Assembly (NCBI GenBank): GCA_040770645.1
Contig: JAXGIS010000019.1
Location: 1-26,503 of the forward strand
Direction of reading: 5' to 3'
Source: JAAYZX01 sp040770645
GTDB lineage: Bacteria; Actinomycetota; Thermoleophilia; RBG-16-64-13
Length of the DNA: 26,503 nucleotides
Shown piece by piece: positions 21,355 to 26,503 of this stretch. Every line of letters starts with the position of its first letter. Position 1 is the stretch's first letter. The notes beneath the pieces were generated by a model. That model made no database searches. It had not been told where the DNA came from and was given only the letters and a program-made list of their open reading frames with translations. Both the position numbers and the translations under genes were made by a program.

Positions 21355-23205
21355 ATGGCTACCACGTCTTCGGTCCAGTTCCCACTTCCATCCCCGATCA
21401 CTCGTATCCCCGCAACCAACGCGATCGCCGCAGTTGCCGTCCTGCTCTTGTTAATCGCATTCCTGTTCTTGAGCCTGTCCTTAGTGTTCCCCTCGTCGGC
21501 GCACGGCGCCACCGGCTGGGTCACGTACCGCTTCACCAACAACGACGTGCCCGACGTGGCGCAGGACATCGCCGACGGGTACATCTACTGGACGCACTTC
21601 GACGGTCACGACTTAGAACTCTACGAGCGCCAGCTGTCCGAGGCCCGCGTGACTCAGATTACCGACAACGAGTGGGACGACGGTCATGCCAGTATGGATA
21701 TGGGAGTTCTCGCCTGGTGCGAGATCCATCCCTCCGGAGACGGTACGTACTCCTCGCAAATCATGGTGCGCAGGGTGTCCTCGGGCGAGCAATGGGCGTT
21801 GACCGCCGGGCCGTATAGCTGCCACGCCCTGCCCGTCAGCCGGGCCGGTCGCGTATGTTGGCAAGGTCATGATGGGCCCGGGCACTGGGAGATATTTCAC
21901 TTTGACATCGCCACCAGAGAGGTCACCCAGATCACCCACAACAGCGTGCCCGATGTCGGTCCGAGCTACGACGGTGGAGTCATCGTCTACAGAACCCTGG
22001 TGGATGTTCCTGGTGGTACGCGGATTTGGGCCACCATGGTGTATGACCTTGGATCGAGGACCTCGCGCCCGCTGAGCGGTGTCTTCATGAAGACGGACGA
22101 GGATGGAGCCGTCGTTTCGGGGAGGACGGTGGCGTTCTCGCGCTGGGACGGGCAGGATTGGGAGGTGTGGATCCACAACTTGGACAGCGGTCTGCAGACG
22201 CAGATCACGGCCAACAGCAGAGACGACCACGTTTGCGGGCTGGATGGACGATACCTACTCTTCGTTGAGCATATGCCGGCACCGCCCGAGTCTTATGGCG
22301 CTTCTCGCCTCCACCTGTGGGACATACAGACGCTCACTGAGGTGTGGGCGAGCCCCGACTGGTACTACTTTGTGGATGCGCAGTTGACCTGGTCCACGGT
22401 GGCGTGGACGGGCGCCGAGTCGTTGACGGCGGATACGGAAGTCTACGTCTATCGGCACAGCCTAGCGGAGCTGACGCGCCTGACCGACAACGACTACGAT
22501 GATTACGGTGTCCGCACCGATGGGCACCGTGTACTGTGGACGGGCCAAGTGGGGGGTACGCCGCGGGGCTATGAGTGGTCGCTGGACGAGGTGTTCATGG
22601 CTGTGCCCTTCGCTATCCCGGAGTTACCGTTCTTCAGTGACGTGATGCCGATCCACCACTACTTCAGGCAGATCGAAGAACTGCGGCGAATCGGCGTGCT
22701 GGGGGGCTACGAATACAACCTGAGCTGGGAGTTTCGGCCTGAGGCTCCCGCCTGGCGCGCGCAGTTCGCCAAAATGATCTGCGAGACTCTGGGACTGACC
22801 GTTCCGCTTGACATTGCCTGTCCGTTCCGGGATTTGGGCGAGGATGATCCCCAGGATCGCTACCCACACCAGTATGTGGCGGTAGCGGCCGCCAACGGCA
22901 TCACTCAGGGGACGGGGGGTGGCAACTTCTCGCCCTACGTGAACATAGGCCGCGCTCAACTGGTGACGATGATCGTGCGTGCAGCCCAGAGGCTGGCGCC
23001 CCAGAGTCTTGCCTCGCCGCCGGCAGGATTCACGGGCACGTTGGGGCGGTTCGACCCGGTACACGGGCCCACCATGGCCGTGGCCGAGCACAACGGTCTT
23101 ATGAAGGATGTGGTGGGGTTTGGTCCCGGGTGGGACCCGTGGGCTTCAGCCACCCGCGGTGAGATGGCGGCGATGCTCTGGGTGCTCAGGGGGCTTGTGA
23201 AGTAA
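21355..23205 (+). CDS. Secreted TolB-like beta-propeller protein with three C-terminal SLH domains
   Basis: ATG 21355 has AGGGGG seven bases upstream. The 616-residue protein has a long hydrophobic signal segment (residues 22-48, NAIAAVAVLLLLIAFLFLSL), with cleavage likely near SAHGA (48-52). Residues 55-415 carry repeated blade-like units: VTQITDNEWDD, VTQITHNSVPD, LQTQITANSRDD and LTRLTDNDYDD, each ahead of a DGxxVxW/Y strand (for example TDGHRVLWTG). The last 190 residues are three SLH-type domains: FFSDVMPIHHYFRQIEELRR, then FRDLGEDDP with YVAVAAANGITQGTGGGNFS, and MAVAEHNGLMKD with ATRGEMAAMLWVLRGL. SLH domains bind pyruvylated secondary cell-wall polysaccharide, so it should sit on the cell surface. 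It may link the glycan made here to a surface layer, but its ligand is unknown. Confidence 0.9.
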   Translation: MATTSSVQFPLPSPITRIPATNAIAAVAVLLLLIAFLFLSLSLVFPSSAHGATGWVTYRFTNNDVPDVAQDIADGYIYWTHFDGHDLELYERQLSEARVTQITDNEWDDGHASMDMGVLAWCEIHPSGDGTYSSQIMVRRVSSGEQWALTAGPYSCHALPVSRAGRVCWQGHDGPGHWEIFHFDIATREVTQITHNSVPDVGPSYDGGVIVYRTLVDVPGGTRIWATMVYDLGSRTSRPLSGVFMKTDEDGAVVSGRTVAFSRWDGQDWEVWIHNLDSGLQTQITANSRDDHVCGLDGRYLLFVEHMPAPPESYGASRLHLWDIQTLTEVWASPDWYYFVDAQLTWSTVAWTGAESLTADTEVYVYRHSLAELTRLTDNDYDDYGVRTDGHRVLWTGQVGGTPRGYEWSLDEVFMAVPFAIPELPFFSDVMPIHHYFRQIEELRRIGVLGGYEYNLSWEFRPEAPAWRAQFAKMICETLGLTVPLDIACPFRDLGEDDPQDRYPHQYVAVAAANGITQGTGGGNFSPYVNIGRAQLVTMIVRAAQRLAPQSLASPPAGFTGTLGRFDPVHGPTMAVAEHNGLMKDVVGFGPGWDPWASATRGEMAAMLWVLRGLVK

Positions 23206-23368
23206 GAGTGGGAGGAGCCATCTGGGGGCTTGGTGCGGAGCTGCCCGGGCGTCGCCGGCTTGGACTTGGTGGCGGCGGCGGCCCTGTTCCGGTGGCGGGC
23301 GCCCTGGCCGTCGGGGCCGGCCAACTTAGCGCGGTTTGACCACGAATGGGAGACGTGGGGGCGCGTCG
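23206..23368. other. Convergent intergenic region after the SLH gene
   Basis: About 160 very GC-rich bases between two convergent genes. I saw no T-run hairpin that would count as an intrinsic terminator. Confidence 0.4.
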
Positions 23369-24837
23369 CTAAGGGGAGGGTCGCGCCATGCGCCAGAACA
23401 GTCCCGCGCCCGCCGCCAAACAGACCATCAGGAGCACGGCGCGCAAGGCCCACCCCAGCTCAACCAAGCTACCCGCGGCCAGAGCGGCCAGCAGCAACCA
23501 GATACACAACGCTTCCCTTGACACGATGGTGCGGCGCGGCACCAGCTGTTTCCCCGTGTATAGGGGAATGAACAGCGCCACGTTCACTGCATAAGCGATG
23601 AGGAAGGCGCCGGCCAGACCCACGGCGCCGTGGGGGGCCAACCACCAGGTGCAGAGGAGTAGGGTGGCGGCCCACACGCCGTTGCTGAGCACACCCCACC
23701 ACAGAAGGGCACGGGCGGTCGGGACAGGACCCGGGCGAGCCCTGTTGTACAGAATGATGTTGGTGACGGCCATGGCCAGTACCATGGTGACGTTGAGGGG
23801 CGGCCGGCGTAGCCGCCGCCGAGCAGACCCACCACTTCGGGGAAGGCCATGAGCGGGGCAGTAGGAAGGCCCCAAGTCCCCAGGAGACCAGCATGTTACC
23901 GGCAGCCAACCGCGTGCTCCCGGGCCTTCACGGGAAGCCAGCGGGGGCAGGAGTGAGGCCCCCACTGTAGCGCCGAGCAGGCTGATGATGTCTTGGAAAC
24001 GCCACGTAGCCTGGAAGAGGCCCATCTGCTCGGATCCGTCCGGGTAGCGGAACAGTATCAACCGTGCCACCCCAAATCATGGGGGTGACCATGGCCCCGC
24101 TCACGTAGGCGGGGAGCGAAAACCCGGTGAGTACCCGTAGTTCCGTGCGCAGGCCGTCAGAGCGCGCCACACACTGATGGCGGCGGGAGACGCGTATCGT
24201 GGAGATCACGTACAAGACGAGGCCGACGAGGGCTCCGCCCGCCAACCCCAGCGCAGCGCCGGTGAGGCCCAAGCGGTACGCGCCCAGCACTATCAGCGGA
24301 AAGGTCAGGAGAACGCGCAACGTGGTGTTCAGGGCGATCTCCCGGAAAGCTTCGAAGCCGGCCAGTGCCCCGGACGGCGCGCCGATCACCGACTCGAATA
24401 ACAACAGCGCTTGAGGCGATCTGCAGTGGTAGGGTGAGGGTGGGGTCGCCGAGCGTGCGGCCGGCCAGCACTGGTGACAATCCGATCACCAGCCCACATA
24501 CGGAGGCTCCGGAGATAATTGCCACCAGCAGGGAGAGGCCCATGATGCGTCCGGCCCGCTGGGGATGCGAGGAGCGCAACTCGGCTACGAACTTGGTGTT
24601 GGTCACCCCCAAGCCCATCCCGGCCAGCAGTCCGAACATGCCCACCGTGCTCTGGATCATGCCCAACTCGCCGAAGCCGGCTACCCCCAGCGCTCGTCCC
24701 ACCAGAGCTGCCGACACAACACCCACCAGGTAGGAGGCGATCTGGCCTCCGAGCGACCAGGCGCTCCCCCGCGCGAAGCGGGCGCGCAGCGACCCGGCGG
24801 GAGCCACGCGCTGCAGGGTTGTGCGCAGGTTGGTCAT
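23369..24837 (-). pseudogene. wzx: Wzx/MATE-like oligosaccharide flippase (polysaccharide biosynthesis protein), frameshifted
   Basis: From ATG 24837 (MTNLRTTLQRVAPAG) the product reads as a 12-14 helix flippase of about 480 residues: FARGSAWSLGGQIASYLVG, AALVGRALGVAGFGELGMI, FGLLAGMGLGVTNTKFVAEL, GLSLLVAIISGASVCGLVIG. Then, in other frames, FESVIGAPSGALAGFEAFRE, FPLIVLGAYRLGLTGAALGL, WRFQDIISLLGATVGASLLP and, in the last segment, NVTMVLAMAVTNIILYNRA, LLWWGVLSNGVWAATLLL and CIWLLLAALAAGSLVELGW. Frame changes lie near 24415, 24065, 23930 and 23860-23800. The start AxxRGSxW...VGRxLGxxxFGxL is diagnostic of the family. Wzx flips lipid-linked repeat units outward for Wzy polymerisation. TAGAAT eight bases before the ATG hints at a leaderless message. 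Confidence 0.82.
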
Positions 24838-24845
24838 GGTCAGCG

Positions 24846-24868
24846 ATTCTACCCGAGCGGGATACAAT
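24846..24868. promoter_or_regulatory. Back-to-back -10 boxes between wzx and the divergent membrane gene
   Basis: On the minus strand TAGAAT (24846-24851) lies eight bases before the wzx ATG. On the plus strand TACAAT (24863-24868) lies just before GTG 24872. The two boxes are 11 bases apart. No clear -35 elements were found for either, so this is a suggestion only. Confidence 0.35.
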
Positions 24869-24871
24869 GGG

Positions 24872-25495
24872 GTGTCTTTGAGGGACGATGTCCCCCAACC
24901 CGAGGGGTCTCAAGAGGACTACAAGCAGACTGTGGAGCAAAGCATCCCGGATTTTCGGTACTCGGTTCCGTACAGGGGTGACGGGACCCGCGCCATGGCT
25001 GTGGCTCAAGCTGCGTTCGCGCAGGCGGGGTTCAGAGTGGAGCGCATGACGGCCACCGAGCTGCGCGTTGTTGGCCCGGGCATGCGGGGCGCGCGTGTGG
25101 ATCCGTTACGGGGTGCCACGCTGGCCGGCGTTACCATCGGCGGCGGGGAGATTCGGGTGGAGGCGGCGCTGGGTGGCGCCGTGTGGGTTCAGCGGCTCCT
25201 GGGTCTGCTGCTCGGAGGCATGGCCGTGTTGTTTCTGGTTGGGTTTGGGATCGCCTGGGCCGTGCTTCCCTCTTTGCGAGCCTTCGCTTGGATATGGTTT
25301 TTTGTCCTGCTGCCATTCCTGCCGTGGGTTGGGTTGGGCCCCGTATTGGCCTTGGCGGTGCGCCGGGCAGGCGAAGGCGCCCTGCGGAATCTGGTGGACA
25401 ACATGGCCGTGGCCGCTGCCGCCTCCGATCCTTGGTTGTCTGAGAGCGAAGAAGAGGAGGATGCTGTTGTTGAGGGCGGTGAGGGAGGTGCATGA
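24872..25495 (+). CDS. Two-helix membrane protein with acidic tail, unknown function
   Basis: GTG 24872 is the likely start; the frame extends to 24821, but that part overlaps the divergent wzx start. The 207-residue product has a soluble N-terminal domain of about 95 residues (DYKQTVEQSIPDFRYSVPYR, AMAVAQAAFAQAGFRVER, LRVVGPGMRG). Two close membrane helices follow (LLGLLLGGMAVLFLVGFGIA and WIWFFVLLPFLPWVGLGPVL), then a cytosolic segment (RRAGEGALRNLVDNMAVA) and an acidic end (SESEEEEDAVVEGGEG). The N-terminal pattern, with FxQAGFRVERMTATELRV, resembles small domains that sense or bind, but I do not recognise the family. It converges on the epimerase gene with a 14-base gap. Confidence 0.65.
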   Translation: MSLRDDVPQPEGSQEDYKQTVEQSIPDFRYSVPYRGDGTRAMAVAQAAFAQAGFRVERMTATELRVVGPGMRGARVDPLRGATLAGVTIGGGEIRVEAALGGAVWVQRLLGLLLGGMAVLFLVGFGIAWAVLPSLRAFAWIWFFVLLPFLPWVGLGPVLALAVRRAGEGALRNLVDNMAVAAAASDPWLSESEEEEDAVVEGGEGGA

Positions 25496-25509
25496 ACTGC
25501 GTGCGCGGC

Positions 25510-26493
25510 TCAGGCAGACCCTCCGGATTTAGGGCGCGCATGATGAGCGAACCACTCCACCGTACGCGTCAGTCCCTCCTGCAGGTCCACCCGGGGTTGG
25601 AATCCCAATATAGTGGATGCGCGGCCGATGTCGGCGTGGGAGTGGAGGATGTCCCCGGGGCGTGGCTCTTCAAACACGGGGGCGGAGGCGGAGCCGGTGA
25701 TGGCGCAGAGTAGGTTGCAGAGCCCAAGCACGGTGTGGGGAGAGCCGCCGGCGATGTTGAACACCTCGCCGGCCCCGGCCGGCGAGGAGGCGGCCCGCAG
25801 GTTGGCGCGTACTACGTCGTCCACGTGAATGAAGTCGCGGGTCTGCGAACCGTCGCCGTAGATCACGGGGCGGGAGCCCGAGAGTAGGGCGTCGATGAAT
25901 CGGGGCACCACCGCCGCGTATTGGCTGGAGGGATCCTGTCTGGCGCCATAGACATTGAAGTAACGGAGGGAGGTCACGTGCAGGCCGTATGAGGCCGCGA
26001 AAGCCTGTCCGAAGCCCTCCATGGCCAGCTTGGCGGCCCCATAGGGAGAGGTGGGTGACGCGGCCAGGCTCTCCGTTTTGGGCGTGATCTCGTTTTCGCC
26101 GTACACAGCGGAACTGGAGGCCATGATCACACGCTCCACGCCCAGCTCGCGCGCCGCTGTGAGAACGCGTACGCTGCCGCCCACCGTCACATCGTGGGTG
26201 GTGACCGGGTCTTCCACCGATTGTGGCACCGACACCACCGCCGCCAGATGAAAGACCACCCGGCACCCGTGCAGCGCTTGGCGCACCGCCTCCTCGTCTC
26301 GCACATCACCTTCTATCAAGCGGATGTGGCCAAGGGACTGGGCCAGGTTGTCGCGCCGGCCGCTGGAGAAGTTGTCGAGCACCGCCACGTCGTGCCCCAA
26401 CCGCACCAGATGGTCGACCAGGTGTGAACCTATGAAGCCGGCCCCTCCCGTTACGGCTGCCCGTCCGTTTAATTTCGGCCACGCAGGTGTCAC
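25510..26493 (-). CDS. NAD-dependent sugar-nucleotide 4-epimerase (GalE/WbpP-like extended SDR)
   Basis: GTG 26493 is preceded by GGAGG four to five bases upstream. The 327-residue enzyme has the NAD motif VTGGAGFIGSHLVDHL (14-29), VLDNFSSGRRDNL (38-50), FHLAAVVSVPQSVEDP, ASSSAVYGE (Ser126-128), TSPYGAAKLAMEGF (Tyr151, Lys155), LRYFNVYGARQDPSSQYAAV and YGDGSQTRDFIHVDDVV. The last three match the GalE/WbpP group, which inverts C4 of UDP-hexoses; WbpP prefers N-acetylated sugars. With a WbpA-type dehydrogenase in the same window, a UDP-GalNAc(A) route is possible, but substrate choice is inference. The gene is intact and reads away from the window edge, so its upstream partners are not visible. 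Confidence 0.9.
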   Translation of the reverse strand: MTPAWPKLNGRAAVTGGAGFIGSHLVDHLVRLGHDVAVLDNFSSGRRDNLAQSLGHIRLIEGDVRDEEAVRQALHGCRVVFHLAAVVSVPQSVEDPVTTHDVTVGGSVRVLTAARELGVERVIMASSSAVYGENEITPKTESLAASPTSPYGAAKLAMEGFGQAFAASYGLHVTSLRYFNVYGARQDPSSQYAAVVPRFIDALLSGSRPVIYGDGSQTRDFIHVDDVVRANLRAASSPAGAGEVFNIAGGSPHTVLGLCNLLCAITGSASAPVFEEPRPGDILHSHADIGRASTILGFQPRVDLQEGLTRTVEWFAHHARPKSGGSA

Positions 26494-26503
26494 GATGCCT
26501 CCA

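Noticed and set aside
1..26503. CRISPR arrays, tRNA or rRNA genes, insertion sequences
   Set aside because: I found no regularly spaced repeats, no cloverleaf-like sequence, no rRNA signatures and no transposase motifs.

Overview
This is a GC-rich bacterial window that carries a cell-surface polysaccharide (O-antigen/exopolysaccharide-type) biosynthesis and export locus. The organism cannot be named from the sequence. Frequent GTG/TTG starts, a secreted protein with three SLH-type domains, a Wzz/tyrosine-autokinase arrangement ending in a tyrosine cluster, and possible leaderless promoters suggest a high-GC Gram-positive or Actinomycetota-like lineage. That is inference only. I see no rRNA, tRNA, CRISPR array or insertion sequence.

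Layout, left to right. (1) 1-296 (+): the end of a NeuD/PglD-type acyltransferase. (2) 328-6023 (-): a sugar-nucleotide and chain-length block. In transcription order it reads UDP-GlcNAc 6-dehydrogenase (WbpA type), membrane-anchored 4,6-dehydratase (PglF/WbpM/CapD type), a small exported membrane protein, then a Wzz domain and a BY-kinase that are probably one gene split by a frameshift. (3) 6305-8017 (+): a short accessory strip with a VanZ-like protein, an unknown small protein, a VapC-like PIN toxin and an MNT nucleotidyltransferase, every one frameshifted. (4) 8304-15698 (+): the export and assembly operon, with ABC permease (Wzm), ATPase (Wzt), a coiled-coil/methyltransferase-like/GT2 fusion, a methyltransferase with a kinase-like C-terminus, a possible small ORF and a tandem GT2 enzyme. 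(5) 15695-20193 (-): rmd, gmd, a GT4 and a GT2 glycosyltransferase, implying GDP-D-rhamnose synthesis and use. (6) 20453-21016 (-): a RelE/ParE-like toxin with an RHH antitoxin. (7) 21355-23205 (+): a secreted beta-propeller/SLH protein. (8) 23369-24837 (-): a frameshifted Wzx-type flippase, divergent from a small membrane protein (24872-25495, +), then a GalE/WbpP-like epimerase (25510-26493, -).

How it works together: WbpA, the 4,6-dehydratase, Gmd/Rmd and the epimerase would supply uronic and deoxy sugar nucleotides. The glycosyltransferases build the glycan. Either Wzm/Wzt or Wzx moves it across the membrane, and Wzz/BY-kinase would control chain length. An SLH protein nearby fits an envelope where secondary polysaccharides anchor surface proteins.

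A major caution: many genes (PglF-like, WbpA, VanZ, PIN, MNT, Wzm, GT4, Wzx) are broken by single-base shifts, several of them in homopolymer runs, while the protein sequence stays family-like on both sides. This looks more like indel error in the sequence than real gene decay. Coordinates of broken genes are therefore conceptual.
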